This document shows, in pieces, positions 1 through 11,053 of a stretch of DNA of 63,177 nt (positions within the stretch are counted from its first letter, which is position 1; the number at the start of each line of letters is the position of its first letter). Origin of the DNA: Pseudomonas donghuensis (GTDB taxonomy: Bacteria > Pseudomonadota > Gammaproteobacteria > Pseudomonadales > Pseudomonadaceae); NCBI RefSeq assembly GCF_000259195.1, contig NZ_JH650757.1, forward strand, positions 415,086 to 478,262. Reading direction: 5' to 3'. The position numbers and the translations under genes are program-made. The notes below the pieces were generated by a model. It worked only from the letters and a program-made list of their open reading frames with translations, was not told the origin of the DNA and did no database searches.

Positions 1-1630
1 ACTGCGGCATGGGTTGCGCGGCCATGGCATCAAGGGCGTTGCCGATCAGGTTGACCAGGATCTGCTCCAGGCGGGTCTGGTCGATGGCCAGCGTCGGGTC
101 CGCGTAATTGCTGTGCAACTGCAAGTGGCAGCCGGCGATGCGGTTGCCCAGCACCTGCAGGCTGGCCTCGACGGCCTTGCTCAGGGAGGCCTTGCCGCTG
201 TCTTCACCGCGGCGGGCGAAGGAGCGCAGGCTGGCAGTGATACGGCCCATGCGGTCGATCAGGTCGTTCATGGTGCGCAGGTTGGTGCTGACGGTTTCCA
301 GCGCGCCGCGTTCGAGGAAGCGAACGCTGTTGCCTGACAAGGTGCGCAGGGCGGCCAGCGGCTGGTTCAGTTCATGGGCGATGCTGGTCGACATCTGGCC
401 GATGGCTGCCAACTTGCCGGCCTGGACCAGTTCATCCTGGGCGTGGCGCAAAGTCTGTTCGGCATGCCGGCGTTCGCGGATCTGGCCCTTGAGGCGTTCG
501 TTGCTGGCGCGCAGGTCGGCAGTGCGTTCGGCGATCTTGCGTTCCAGTTGGCTGTTGGCCTCTTCCAGTGCTTCACGGGCGGCCAGGCGGGTGGCGATCA
601 CCTTGCGCCGTTCGTTCCAGGCGATCAGCAAGATCGCGAGCAAGGCCAAGGCAACGCCGACCAGAATGCCCTGGACCATGGATTCGCGGCGCAGGTCCTG
701 CAAGGGCGTGAGCAAGGTAAAGTGCCAGGGCGTGTCGCTCAGGCGCCGGGTTTGCGCCAGATAAGCCACTTCGCGGCGGCCATCGCCGAGTTCGGCATTG
801 GCCGGGAAGCTCAGCTTCTCGACACCGTCGGCGATTTTTTCCCGCGACAGCGGTTGCAGTTCATTCAGCGGCCACCAGTAATATTGCAGGCTGCGGGCCA
901 GGCGTTCCTTGATTTCCGGGGTCAGCGGGCGCACCGACTTGAGTCGCCGCGCCGGGTCGCTGGAGAGGATGATGATGCCGTTCTCGTCGCTGACAAAGGC
1001 CTCGAGGCGGGCCCGCTGCCAGCGTTCTTCCATGGCTTCCAGGCGCACCTTGATCACCGCCACGCCAATGATCTTGCCGTGTTCTTCCAGGCCGTGGGCA
1101 AGGAAATAGCCAGGCTCCCCGGTGGTGCTGCCAATGCCATAGAAGCGCCCGGGCTGACCGCGTACGGCATCCTGGAAATAGGCGCGGAACGACAGGTCTT
1201 CGCCGAGGAAACTGTCGATATCGCGCCAGTTGCTGGTGGCCTGGACCCGGCCGCTGGTGTCCAGGACAAAGATCGCCCGACTGCGGCTGCGCCGGTTCAG
1301 GCCTTCGAGGTATTCGTTGACCGCCTGGCGGTGTTCGCCGTCGGGTTCGGTCAGCAGGCTGGAAACGCTGCTTTCCAGTTCCAGCAAGCTTGGCAGGTAG
1401 GTGTACTTGCTGATTTCGCTCTCGACCGCGCGCGCGTGCAGCTCGAGCTGGCGCTCGCCGTTTTCGCTCAAGGTGCGGATGCCGTTGTGTTCGCTGATCA
1501 TGAAGCCGGCCACACCCAGGCCGATCATCAGCAGGATGATCAGTGGCGGTAACAGCAGTTGGCGGATCAGACGGGGTTTCACGGCAAGGGCAGGCTTGGC
1601 AGGGCGAAAGAGCGTAGGGTCGCATTTCAT
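1..1630 (-). CDS. aauS: Sensor histidine kinase AauS, 3' end cut by the window
   Basis: Membrane histidine kinase of the acidic amino acid two-component system. Reading back from an ATG at 1630 gives 543 codons before the window edge. A membrane segment spans about residues 21-44, a periplasmic sensing region about 45-318, and a second membrane segment about 319-337. A coiled linker follows, then a HisKA domain with the H-box SIAHELNQP (His419) and the start of the ATPase N-box (Asn531). The remaining ATP-binding motifs and probably the response regulator aauR lie beyond position 1. It sits 65 bp downstream of the transporter operon aatJQMP, the same arrangement as in P. putida. The kinase fold resembles DctB-type sensors, so the ligand is inferred from the neighbours. 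The gene is certain; the AauS identity is strong by context. Confidence 0.88.
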   Translation of the reverse strand, partial: MKCDPTLFRPAKPALAVKPRLIRQLLLPPLIILLMIGLGVAGFMISEHNGIRTLSENGERQLELHARAVESEISKYTYLPSLLELESSVSSLLTEPDGEHRQAVNEYLEGLNRRSRSRAIFVLDTSGRVQATSNWRDIDSFLGEDLSFRAYFQDAVRGQPGRFYGIGSTTGEPGYFLAHGLEEHGKIIGVAVIKVRLEAMEERWQRARLEAFVSDENGIIILSSDPARRLKSVRPLTPEIKERLARSLQYYWWPLNELQPLSREKIADGVEKLSFPANAELGDGRREVAYLAQTRRLSDTPWHFTLLTPLQDLRRESMVQGILVGVALALLAILLIAWNERRKVIATRLAAREALEEANSQLERKIAERTADLRASNERLKGQIRERRHAEQTLRHAQDELVQAGKLAAIGQMSTSIAHELNQPLAALRTLSGNSVRFLERGALETVSTNLRTMNDLIDRMGRITASLRSFARRGEDSGKASLSKAVEASLQVLGNRIAGCHLQLHSNYADPTLAIDQTRLEQILVNLIGNALDAMAAQPMPQ

Positions 1631-1695
1631 CACAGTAGCCTTGGTACGACCAGCACGCTCTGCCGGCGTGCACCGGACAGAGCGTGATGATCACC

Positions 1696-2430
1696 TCAGT
1701 GTTGCAGGATCTTGCTGAGGAAGTGCTGGGTACGCTGGTCGCGTACGCTCTGGTCACCAAAGAATTCTTCCTTGGTGCAGTCTTCGATGATGCTGCCCTT
1801 GTCCATGAAGATCACCCGATTGGCGACCTTGCGGGCAAAGCCCATTTCGTGGGTCACGCACATCATGGTCATGCCTTCGTGAGCCAGTTCGACCATTACG
1901 TCGAGTACTTCGCTGACCATTTCCGGGTCCAGTGCCGAGGTCGGTTCGTCGAACAGCATGACGATCGGGTCCATCGACAGGGCGCGGGCGATGGCCACAC
2001 GCTGCTGCTGGCCACCGGACAGTTGCCCCGGGTGCTTCTTGGCGTGTGCACTGAGGCCGACGCGCTCAAGCAGGGCCAGGCCCTTCTTGGTTGCTTCGGC
2101 TTCACTGCGGCCCAACACCTTGCGCTGGGCAATGGTCAGGTTCTCGGTGATGGTCAGGTGCGGGAACAGCTCGAAGTGCTGGAACACCATGCCGACCCGC
2201 GAGCGCAGCTGCGGCAGGTTGGTCTTGGGGTCGGCAATCGAGGTGCCATCGACGACGATGTCACCCTTCTGGAAGGGCTCCAGGGCGTTGACGCACTTGA
2301 TCAGGGTCGATTTGCCCGAGCCCGACGGGCCGCAGACCACGACCACTTCGCCTTTCTTGACCTCGGTGTTGCAGTCGGTCAGAACCTGGAAGTCCCCGTA
2401 CCACTTGTTGACGTTCTTGATGGAGATCAT
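1696..2430 (-). CDS. aatP: Glutamate/aspartate ABC transporter ATP-binding protein AatP (GltL)
   Basis: ATPase subunit of a polar amino acid importer, 244 residues, the normal family length. It has Walker [10 protein letters not shown] at about residues 34-42, the Q-loop in [10 protein letters not shown], the signature [15 protein letters not shown], Walker B VMLFDEP with SALD, and the switch histidine in VTHEMGFA. It is a peripheral inner-membrane protein powering the two permeases encoded just upstream. Its ATG overlaps the stop of aatM by four bases (ATGA), which suggests translational coupling. It is the last gene of the aatJQMP operon and is followed by the sensor kinase gene. Identity as the acidic amino acid system is based on the complete operon and its regulatory sites. 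Confidence 0.95.
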   Translation of the reverse strand: MISIKNVNKWYGDFQVLTDCNTEVKKGEVVVVCGPSGSGKSTLIKCVNALEPFQKGDIVVDGTSIADPKTNLPQLRSRVGMVFQHFELFPHLTITENLTIAQRKVLGRSEAEATKKGLALLERVGLSAHAKKHPGQLSGGQQQRVAIARALSMDPIVMLFDEPTSALDPEMVSEVLDVMVELAHEGMTMMCVTHEMGFARKVANRVIFMDKGSIIEDCTKEEFFGDQSVRDQRTQHFLSKILQH

Positions 2431-3092
2431 ACGGTTATCCTTTTCTGCAGACGCTTGACCAGGAAGGAAGCGGAGAAGCTGATGACGAAGTACACGGCGC
2501 CGGCGAAGACCAGGAACTCATTGGAGCGCCCGATGATGTCGCCACTGGCCCGTGCCGAGTTGAGGAAGTCGACCAGGCCGACGGTGTACACCAGCGAGGT
2601 GTCCTGGAACAGGATGATGCTCTGCTGCAGCAGCAGCGGGGTCATCTTGCGGAACGCCTGGGGCAGGATGATCAGGCGCATGGTCTGGCCATAGGTCATG
2701 CCCAGGGCTTGGGCTGCGCCCATCTGGCCCTTGGAGATCGACTGCACGCCGGCACGGACGATTTCACAGAAATACGCCGCCTCGAACATCATGAACGCCA
2801 CGACGCAGGAGGTGAAGGCCCCGACCGGGGTGTCTTCGCCGGTGATCCAGCGCAGTACGAACGGCACCGCCAGGTAGAACCAGGTGATGACCAGCAGCAG
2901 CGGAATGGAACGGAAGTAGTTGACGTAGGCGCCAGCAACGTTCGACAGCAGCTTGCTCGACGACAGGCGCATCAGCGCCAGGAGGGTACCGAGCACGATA
3001 CCGCCGACCACACCCATGACCATCAGTTGCAGGGTCATGACCATGCCGTTCCACAGGCCCGGCAGGGCAGGGATGATTCCACTGAAGTCCAT
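2427..3092 (-). CDS. aatM: Glutamate/aspartate ABC transporter permease AatM (GltK)
   Basis: Inner-membrane permease of the His/Glu/Gln family, 221 residues. It starts with a short periplasmic/loop segment and then a hydrophobic helix rich in Met/Val/Gly. The EAA loop that contacts the ATPase is visible as [22 protein letters not shown] in the middle of the protein. The start ATG shares one base with the stop of aatQ (TAATG), and its stop overlaps aatP, so the three membrane-complex genes are tightly coupled. The binding protein AatJ, made from the first gene, delivers substrate to the AatQ/AatM pair. Confidence 0.94.
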   Translation of the reverse strand: MDFSGIIPALPGLWNGMVMTLQLMVMGVVGGIVLGTLLALMRLSSSKLLSNVAGAYVNYFRSIPLLLVITWFYLAVPFVLRWITGEDTPVGAFTSCVVAFMMFEAAYFCEIVRAGVQSISKGQMGAAQALGMTYGQTMRLIILPQAFRKMTPLLLQQSIILFQDTSLVYTVGLVDFLNSARASGDIIGRSNEFLVFAGAVYFVISFSASFLVKRLQKRITV

Positions 3093-3838
3093 TATTTGCC
3101 CCCCACGGAGATCAGGCCAGGCACGGCGACTTTCTTCTCGACCATGCGCATCAGCAGCATCAGGCCCATGTTCAGGGTGAAGTAAATCAGGGTGGCCAGG
3201 GTGAAGGCTTCAAACAGGTTGGCCGAGAACTCGGCGGTCTGCTTGGTTTGCGCCAGCAGTTCCATCAGGCCGATCAGCGAGGCCACCGAGGAGTTCTTGA
3301 ACACGTTCAAAAATTCCGAGGTCAGCGGCGGAATGATGATCCGGTAGGCTTGCGGCAGCAGCACGTTCCAGTACACCTGCGGCAGGCTGAAGCCCATGGC
3401 GCGGGCGGCGGCTTCCTGGCCGCGGGGCAGCGCCTGGATACCGGTACGCACCTGCTCGCAGACGCGGGCGGCGGTGAACAGGCCCAGGCAGACGACCACG
3501 CTGATCAGCGCCGAGGTGGTCGGGTTGAGGTCCTGCTTGTACCACTCCTGCAAGTTCTCGGGCAGCAGGTCCGGTACCAAGAAGTACCAGATGAACAGCT
3601 GCACCAGCAGCGGTACGTTACGAAAGAGTTCCACGTAGGCGGTGGCAATGCCCGACACCAGACGGTTCGGTACGGTGCGCATGACGCCGAGTACCGAACC
3701 CAGCAGCAATGCGATGATCCAGGCGGCGATGGCAATGGCGATGGTCCAGCCCAGGCCGGTGAGGTACCAGTCCAGATAGGTTTCGCTGCCCACGCCGGTG
3801 GACTTGAAGAATACGCCCCAGTCCCAGTTGTAATTCAT
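3092..3838 (-). CDS. aatQ: Glutamate/aspartate ABC transporter permease AatQ (GltJ)
   Basis: Second inner-membrane permease of the acidic amino acid importer, 248 residues. The N-terminus reads MNYNWDWGVF, typical of GltJ-type permeases. Several hydrophobic helices follow, with an EAA loop ARAMGFSLPQVYWNVLLPQA. It pairs with AatM to form the channel. It is preceded by a good Shine-Dalgarno (reverse of ggggagat) and by a strong hairpin at 3882-3910 that separates it from the binding-protein gene. Confidence 0.94.
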   Translation of the reverse strand: MNYNWDWGVFFKSTGVGSETYLDWYLTGLGWTIAIAIAAWIIALLLGSVLGVMRTVPNRLVSGIATAYVELFRNVPLLVQLFIWYFLVPDLLPENLQEWYKQDLNPTTSALISVVVCLGLFTAARVCEQVRTGIQALPRGQEAAARAMGFSLPQVYWNVLLPQAYRIIIPPLTSEFLNVFKNSSVASLIGLMELLAQTKQTAEFSANLFEAFTLATLIYFTLNMGLMLLMRMVEKKVAVPGLISVGGK

Positions 3839-3881
3839 CGGGATCTCCCCTCAGATCAGTTATTTCACGGGCACCTTCGAG

Positions 3882-3910
3882 CATCCGGGGGCGCAGGGCG
3901 CCCTCGGATG
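3882..3910 (-). other. Intercistronic hairpin between aatJ and aatQ
   Basis: The arms catccg and cggatg, continued by complementary GC-rich bases (gggcgc/gcgccc), give a stem of about 12 pairs with a 3-base loop plus a mismatch. No T-run follows on the transcript strand, so it is not a plain terminator. In ABC importer operons such hairpins are known to protect the binding-protein message or thin out read-through, giving more binding protein than permease. That role is inferred here. Confidence 0.6.
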
Positions 3911-3937
3911 AAAGGTTAGACACTAACTAGCTGGGGA

Positions 3938-4870
3938 TCAGGACTTCTTTTCGTCTGCAGCTTTGTCGGTAGGATTGGCGATCAACGCCTTGAGCTCGTC
4001 GCTCATCGGGAACTGCAGGTTCAGGCCTTTAGGCGGGACTGGCTGGTTGAACCACTTGTCGTAGATCTTGTTGATCTCGCCCGACTTGTAGAGGTTGACG
4101 ATGGCCTTGTCGACCGCAGCCTTGAACGCCGGGTCTTCCTTGCGGACCATGCAGCCGTAGATTTCATAGGACTGCGGCGTACCGACGATGGCCCAGCCCT
4201 TCGGGTTCTTGGCCTTGGCCATTTCACCGGCGAGCAGCGCGTCGTCCATCATGAAAGCCACGGCGCGGCCGGACTCAAGCATCTGGAACGACTCGCCATG
4301 GTCCTTGGCCGAGATGACGTTCATCTTCATCTGCTTGTCGGCGTTCATGGCCTTGAGGATGCGCTCGGAAGTGGTACCGGCGGTGGTCACCACGTTCTTG
4401 CCGGCCAGGTCCGGGAAGTCCTTGTACTTGGCGTTTTCCGGCTTGCCGTCTTCGGCCTTGGTCAGCAGGCGAGTACCGACTTCGAAGATGCCGACCGAGA
4501 AGGCCACTTGCTGCTGGCGCTCGACGTTGTTGGTGGTCGAGCCACACTCGACGTCAACGGTGCCGTTCTGGACCAGCGGGATACGGGTCTGGGAGGTAAC
4601 GAGGTTGTATTTGACTTGCAGGTCCGGCTTGTTCAGGTCCTTTTTCAGGGACTCGACGATTGCCAGTTGGATGTCATGGGAGTAACCGACGGGTTTGCCC
4701 GAAGCGTCGGCGATGTAGGAGAACGGAATGGAAGCGTCACGGTGCCCCAGGGTAATGGTGCCCGACTCGTTGATCTTTTTCAGGGTGCCGGTCAGTTCGG
4801 CAGCGAAGGCTGGCGTGCTGATCAAAGCGGCCGCAACAGCGGCGCCCAACAGATGGGGAACGATACGCAT
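3938..4870 (-). CDS. aatJ: Glutamate/aspartate periplasmic binding protein AatJ (GltI)
   Basis: Solute-binding protein of the importer, 310 residues. The upstream in-frame ATG at 4990 is rejected: the ATG at 4870 has the Shine-Dalgarno GAGGAA and starts a clean signal peptide (MRIVPHLLGAAVAAALISTPAFA, cleavage after about residue 23). The mature part opens with ELTGTLKKINESGTITLGHRD, a GltI-type start, and contains the family signature region GYSHDIQLAIVE. It binds glutamate/aspartate-like substrates in the periplasm and hands them to AatQM. It is the first gene of the operon, downstream of a sigma-54 promoter and an AauR-type site. The C-terminus is Lys/Asp/Glu rich. Confidence 0.95.
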   Translation of the reverse strand: MRIVPHLLGAAVAAALISTPAFAAELTGTLKKINESGTITLGHRDASIPFSYIADASGKPVGYSHDIQLAIVESLKKDLNKPDLQVKYNLVTSQTRIPLVQNGTVDVECGSTTNNVERQQQVAFSVGIFEVGTRLLTKAEDGKPENAKYKDFPDLAGKNVVTTAGTTSERILKAMNADKQMKMNVISAKDHGESFQMLESGRAVAFMMDDALLAGEMAKAKNPKGWAIVGTPQSYEIYGCMVRKEDPAFKAAVDKAIVNLYKSGEINKIYDKWFNQPVPPKGLNLQFPMSDELKALIANPTDKAADEKKS

Positions 4871-4973
4871 CAAAATTTCCTCGACGTTGTTTTTTTTATG
4901 GAGCCGTTGGCGGGCTCTTTCGTTCAGCGAACACTGCAGTGAAGCGTTTTGCGCATTCGGGTACTGAGTGTAG

Positions 4974-4990
4974 AGCATGACTCGTGCCAA
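4974..4990 (-). promoter_or_regulatory. Sigma-54 (-24/-12) promoter of aatJ
   Basis: On the minus strand the sequence TTGGCACGAGTCATGCT matches the RpoN consensus YTGGCACGrNNNTTGCW at every defined base but one (A for the first T of TTGC). The GG lies at 4987-4988 and the GC at 4975-4976, which predicts a transcript start near 4964, about 95 bases before the aatJ ATG. This agrees with the known RpoN dependence of the AauSR-controlled system in P. putida. Confidence 0.85.
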
Positions 4991-5097
4991 GCCCTGATTT
5001 CGATCATAACGCCATGAAAAAACGGGGGATTAATCTTTTTTGACGATTTGCGGGAGGTAGGATTCGTCCGGATGGCCGAATGCGGCGGGGTTTGGCG

Positions 5098-5111
5098 TTC
5101 GGAAAACCGAA
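5098..5111. promoter_or_regulatory. AauR-type upstream activator site
   Basis: The sequence TTCGGAAAACCGAA is a TTCGG-N4-CCGAA inverted repeat, the motif I recall as the AauR binding consensus. It lies about 115 bp upstream of the sigma-54 promoter, the expected enhancer distance for an NtrC-family activator. A looser related element (attcg...cgaat) lies at 5072-5091. Confidence 0.75.
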
Positions 5112-5127
5112 TGATGAGCCGCGTTCC

Positions 5128-5170
5128 AGGGCAAGCCTGCTCCCAGTGTAGGAGCGGGCTTGCCCCGCGA
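5128..5170. repeat. REP inverted pair (REP class GGGCAAGC-CTGCTCC)
   Basis: Two inverted copies, gggcaagcctgctccca and taggagcgggcttgcccc, separated by a few bases form a long imperfect palindrome just past the glpD stop. The same core recurs at 11836-11895 and 18683-18706. Confidence 0.75.
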
Positions 5171-5183
5171 TGTGGGTCAGCAG

Positions 5184-6722
5184 CTAGGCAGCTTGTACGC
5201 GTGCGCGGTTCAGTTCCAGGCGCTGAAGGTACTCCTGCAAAGCCTGCTGCTCTGTAGCGGTCGTGAACAGGCCCAGCTTGCTCCGGCGCCAGAGGATGTC
5301 GTCGGCATTCACCGCCCATTCTTCGCTGCACAGGTAGTCCACCTCACGGCTGAACAGGCCGCCACCAATGGCCTCGCCCAGGTCCTGCGGGCCCTGCACG
5401 CCTTCGAGCAAGCGCCAGACGCGGCTGCCGTAGGTGCGTGCCCAACGCTTGGCGATCTCGGCCGGCAGCCAGCCGCAGCGGGCCAGGATGGCGTCGACCA
5501 GCGCTTGCGGGGTGCTCATGTCTTCACCGCCCGGTAGTGGCGCGGTAGCCGTCCAGCTGCCGCGCATCTGCGGGAAGAACGGTGCCAGCTCGCTCATCGC
5601 CGACTCGGCCAGTTTGCGGTAGGTGGTCAGCTTGCCGCCGAACACCGACAGCAGCGGTGCTTCGCCAGTGCTGGCCGACAGCGCCAGGGTGTAATCGCGA
5701 GTGACGGCCGACGGGTTGTCGGACTCGTCGTTGCACAGCGGACGAACACCGGAATAGGTGTGCAGGATATCGGCGCGGCTGAGCTGGTGATTGAAGTGTT
5801 CGTTGACCACTTTCAGCAGGTAATCGGTCTCGCCCTCGGTGATTGCCACTTTGGCCGGGTCGCCGGTGTATTCGCGGTCGGTGGTGCCGATCAGGGTGAA
5901 GCGTTCCAGGTACGGAATGGCGAAGACGATACGCTGGTCTTCGTTTTGCAGGATGTAGGCATGTTCGCCGTCGTACAACTTGGGCACGATCAGGTGGCTG
6001 CCCTGGATCAGGCGAATGCCGTAGGGCGCGTCGAGCTTCAGGTCATCCTGGATGAACTTGGCTACCCACGGGCCAGCAGCGTTGACCAGCGCGCGAGCAC
6101 GGATCGATTGCTGGCTGCCGTCGGCGTTTTCCAGTTGCACGTTCCATACACCATCGACCCGATGGGCGCTGACGCAACGGGTACGGGTGCGGATGTCGGC
6201 GCCTTTTTCACGGGCGGCCATGGCATTGAGCACCACCAGGCGGGCATCGTCGACAGCACAGTCGGCATATTCGAAACCGCGGGTGATTGCCGGCTTGAGC
6301 GGATTGCCCGGGCCGAAACGCAAGCTGCGCGAAGCACCGAGCTGCTTGCGCTTGCCCAGGTGATCGTAAAGGAACAGGCCGGCGCGGATCATCCATGCCG
6401 GACGCAGGTGCGGGCGGTGCGGCAGCACGAAGCGCATCGGCTTGACGATGTGCGGCGCCTTGGCCAGCAGCACTTCACGCTCGGCCAGGGCTTCGCGCAC
6501 CAAGCGGAATTCGTAATGTTCCAGGTAGCGCAGGCCGCCGTGGATCAGCTTGCTGCTGGCTGAGGATGTGTGGCTGGCCAGGTCGTCCTTTTCGCAAAGG
6601 AACACGTGAAGACCGCGTCCGGCTGCATCGGCGGCAATCCCCACGCCGTTGATGCCGCCGCCGATTACGGCGAGGTCATAAATGTCGGCAAGGGCGGGCG
6701 ATGACAAGCTGGATTGGGACAC
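5184..6722 (-). CDS. glpD: Aerobic glycerol-3-phosphate dehydrogenase GlpD
   Basis: FAD enzyme at the inner membrane that oxidises sn-glycerol 3-phosphate to dihydroxyacetone phosphate and feeds quinone. I choose the GTG at 6722 (512 residues) because AGGAGG lies six bases upstream. An earlier in-frame ATG at 6764 would add 14 atypical residues and reach into the promoter palindrome. The N-terminus carries the FAD-binding GGGINGVGIAADAAGRG, followed by SSASSKLIHGGLRYLE, both GlpD signatures. The gene ends the glp cluster and is separated from glpR by a promoter region with a candidate GlpR operator. Family length is normal. Confidence 0.95.
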   Translation of the reverse strand: MSQSSLSSPALADIYDLAVIGGGINGVGIAADAAGRGLHVFLCEKDDLASHTSSASSKLIHGGLRYLEHYEFRLVREALAEREVLLAKAPHIVKPMRFVLPHRPHLRPAWMIRAGLFLYDHLGKRKQLGASRSLRFGPGNPLKPAITRGFEYADCAVDDARLVVLNAMAAREKGADIRTRTRCVSAHRVDGVWNVQLENADGSQQSIRARALVNAAGPWVAKFIQDDLKLDAPYGIRLIQGSHLIVPKLYDGEHAYILQNEDQRIVFAIPYLERFTLIGTTDREYTGDPAKVAITEGETDYLLKVVNEHFNHQLSRADILHTYSGVRPLCNDESDNPSAVTRDYTLALSASTGEAPLLSVFGGKLTTYRKLAESAMSELAPFFPQMRGSWTATAPLPGGEDMSTPQALVDAILARCGWLPAEIAKRWARTYGSRVWRLLEGVQGPQDLGEAIGGGLFSREVDYLCSEEWAVNADDILWRRSKLGLFTTATEQQALQEYLQRLELNRARVQAA

Positions 6723-6758
6723 GGGTGGCCTCCTGAAGGTCTTTCCGACATCGAATCT

Positions 6759-6780
6759 GAACATCGATGTTCACTTTCGA
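6759..6780. promoter_or_regulatory. Candidate GlpR operator in the glpD promoter
   Basis: The 14-base perfect palindrome gaacatcgatgttc (6759-6772) runs into actttcga. The 12-mer gttcactttcga (6769-6780) recurs in inverse orientation upstream of glpF at 10368-10379. Two glycerol genes sharing the element suggests a common regulator, most simply the GlpR encoded between them. I do not know the Pseudomonas GlpR consensus well enough to call a match. Confidence 0.5.
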
Positions 6781-6871
6781 AAATACTAGCGCAACAAAAT
6801 GCTGCTCGCCAGTCACTTTCCATAGAAAATACTGATCAGATGACAAATAAATGAAAAATAACGAACATTCG

Positions 6872-6896
6872 AGCTGCCATCGTCGCGATGGCAGCT
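6872..6896 (-). terminator. Hairpin after glpR
   Basis: A perfect 11-bp stem (agctgccatcg / cgatggcagct) with a 3-base loop lies ten bases past the glpR stop. The minus strand has no immediate T-run, so termination would be weak or factor-assisted. Confidence 0.5.
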
Positions 6897-6905
6897 TGTG
6901 GCCGC

Positions 6906-7661
6906 TCAGACCACTTCGAGGCGGATCTTGTACTGGTTGAGTAACTGGGTGAGGGCGGGCACTGGCGCCTGGTCGGTCACCAGGCAGTCGATCAGGCTGA
7001 TAGAGCCCAGGCGCACCATAGCGTTACGGCCGAACTTGCTTGAGTCGGCGGCGAGGATGACCTGGCGGGCATTGGCGATGATCGCCTGGGATACCCGTAC
7101 TTCCTGGTAGTCGAAATCCAGCAGGCTGCCGTCTTCATCGATGCCGCTGATGCCGACGAGGGCGAAATCGACCTTGAACTGGTTGATGAAGTCGACACTG
7201 GCCTGGCCGACCACGCCACCGTCACGGCGCACATTGCCGCCGGCCAGCAGCACTTCGAAATCATCCTTGGCACTGAGGATCGAGGCCACGTGCAGGTTGT
7301 TGGTGATGATCTTCAGGTGGTTGTGGTTGAGCAGGGCGCGGGCGATGGATTCGGTGGTGGTGCCGATGTTGATGAACAGCGAGGCGTGGTCGGGAATCTG
7401 CGCGGCGATCGCTTCGGCGATGCGCTGCTTCTCGTCGCGCATCTGGTCGGCGCGCATGGCGTAGGCGGTGTTTTCGATACTGGAGTCGTAAGCCGCGCCA
7501 CCGTGGTAGCGACGCAGCAGATTAACTTCTGCCAGTTGGTTGATGTCTCGACGGATGGTTTGCGGGGTAACGACGAACAACTGCGCCATTTCTTCGATAC
7601 TGACATAGCCGCGTTCGCGAACCAGTTCGAGGATTTGTTGTTGGCGAGGGGGCAGATTCAT
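6906..7661 (-). CDS. glpR: Glycerol-3-phosphate regulon repressor GlpR (DeoR family)
   Basis: DeoR-family repressor, 251 residues. The ATG at 7661 follows AAAGGACCG and gives [20 protein letters not shown]; the upstream in-frame ATG at 7730 is not family-like. The helix-turn-helix lies near residues 17-42 ([20 protein letters not shown]). The sugar-phosphate-sensing DeoRC domain follows (about 75-235), including [15 protein letters not shown] and the [12 protein letters not shown] stretch. It is expected to release glpFK and glpD in the presence of glycerol 3-phosphate. It lies between glpK and glpD, as in other pseudomonads. Confidence 0.94.
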   Translation of the reverse strand: MNLPPRQQQILELVRERGYVSIEEMAQLFVVTPQTIRRDINQLAEVNLLRRYHGGAAYDSSIENTAYAMRADQMRDEKQRIAEAIAAQIPDHASLFINIGTTTESIARALLNHNHLKIITNNLHVASILSAKDDFEVLLAGGNVRRDGGVVGQASVDFINQFKVDFALVGISGIDEDGSLLDFDYQEVRVSQAIIANARQVILAADSSKFGRNAMVRLGSISLIDCLVTDQAPVPALTQLLNQYKIRLEVV

Positions 7662-7703
7662 GGGCGGTCCTTTTGGGCAGCCGGGAAAATTGCGCCATGA
7701 AAA

Positions 7704-7777
7704 CAGCTCAAGCTGCAAGCTGCAAGCCACAAGATGATTCGCGGCCTACAGGCTTGCAGCTTGTAGCTTACAGCTTG
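7704..7777. repeat. Inverted repeat of the AGCTGCAAGC type between glpK and glpR
   Basis: The arms aagctgcaagctgcaagcc (7710-7728) and ggcttgcagcttgtagctt (7751-7769) pair over 18 of 19 bases, with internal tandem agctgcaagc units. This is a different palindrome family from the gggagc-type REPs elsewhere in the window. It sits just past the glpK stop and could act as terminator or mRNA-end stabiliser. Confidence 0.7.
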
Positions 7778-7787
7778 TTTCTACTGC

Positions 7788-10206
<2,419 letters not shown>

Positions 10207-10367
10207 TCGTTACCTCGGTTCTTGTTGTTGTGAGGCGCAGTGAGCGCTCGACAAAAGCCCGACAGAAATCCCCATTTCGGTCGGGCGGCGGCAGAAAATG
10301 CACCTTATCGGGGCATGACTATATTCATAATCGAAAAAATATAGACAAGAAACGCTTATGTCAAAGG

Positions 10368-10379
10368 TCGAAAGTGAAC
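10368..10379. promoter_or_regulatory. Candidate GlpR element upstream of glpF
   Basis: tcgaaagtgaac is the exact reverse complement of the 12-mer in the glpD promoter at 6769-6780. A nearby AT-rich stretch with tcgaaaaaata (10331-10341) is a plausible promoter core. The 283-bp gap 10207-10489 holds these sites and the divergent ybaK promoter, and no coding sequence I can support. Confidence 0.45.
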
Positions 10380-10489
10380 CACCATTCACAATCTGACTAT
10401 TGGTGACGGTGATGGGCGTTGGTTGCGCTTGGGGTTTTGCCCTAAAGTAGCCAGCGAAATGGCATTCACCCTACTGTCTGGAGCCCTGT

Positions 10490-10960
10490 ATGACCCCCGC
10501 CCTGGATCTGCTGAAAAAGGTTCGCGCCGAACACCACATCCACAGTTACGAACATGATCCCAAGGCAGCATCCTACGGGCTGGAAGCGGCGGAGAAGCTC
10601 AACCTTGAGCCTGCGCGGGTGTTCAAGACCTTGCTGGCCAGTAGCGAAAAGGGCGAGTTGCTGGTGGCGGTGGTGCCGGTGGTCGGTAGCCTGGACCTGA
10701 AGGGCCTGGCCCATGCTGCCGGGGTGAAGAAATGCGAGATGGCGGATCCGGCGGCGGCTCAGCGTTCGACCGGTTACCTGCTGGGCGGAATCAGCCCGCT
10801 GGGGCAGAAGAAGCGCTTGCGCACTTTCATTGACGAAACCGCTGAATCCTTTGAAACAATTTTCGTCAGTGCTGGCCGCCGAGGGCTGGAAGTCGAACTG
10901 GCGGCTGCGCTGCTGGCCGAGCATACCCAGGGCAAATTCGCCGCCATTGGCCGTGACTGA
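10490..10960 (+). CDS. ybaK: Cys-tRNA(Pro)/Cys-tRNA(Cys) deacylase YbaK/EbsC
   Basis: Trans-editing enzyme of 156 residues in the YbaK/ProX family, which hydrolyses mischarged Cys-tRNA(Pro) and also releases Cys from Cys-tRNA. The fold signature VFKTLLASSEKGELLVAVVP and the conserved catalytic Lys in RVFKTL (about residue 45) are visible. The GGISPLGQKKRL stretch and the C-terminal AGRRGLEVEL are also typical. The ATG follows a GGAGCCCTGT ribosome site. It is transcribed away from glpF. Confidence 0.93.
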   Translation: MTPALDLLKKVRAEHHIHSYEHDPKAASYGLEAAEKLNLEPARVFKTLLASSEKGELLVAVVPVVGSLDLKGLAHAAGVKKCEMADPAAAQRSTGYLLGGISPLGQKKRLRTFIDETAESFETIFVSAGRRGLEVELAAALLAEHTQGKFAAIGRD

Positions 10961-11053
10961 CATCTGTATGTTCAAAATCGGTTGATTCTGTCTCTGTCGG
11001 TCTTTGCCGCTTGGCGGGCATGCTCTGTGGCCCGCCATCGAGAGATCTGTCCC

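Larger units (their letters stand above)
4871..5183. other. Intergenic control region between aatJ and glpD
   Basis: This 313-bp gap holds the aatJ leader, the sigma-54 promoter at 4974-4990, the AauR-type palindrome at 5098-5111 and a REP pair at 5128-5170 next to the glpD stop. I see no coding sequence in it. Confidence 0.8.

Noticed and set aside
374..1552. Long plus-strand open frame opposite the sensor kinase
   Set aside because: It lies antisense to the kinase reading frame, which has clear kinase motifs; the antisense frame has none and its length is a high-GC artefact.
1684..2694. Plus-strand open frame opposite aatP and aatM
   Set aside because: It overlaps two certain genes on the other strand and has no motif or ribosome site.
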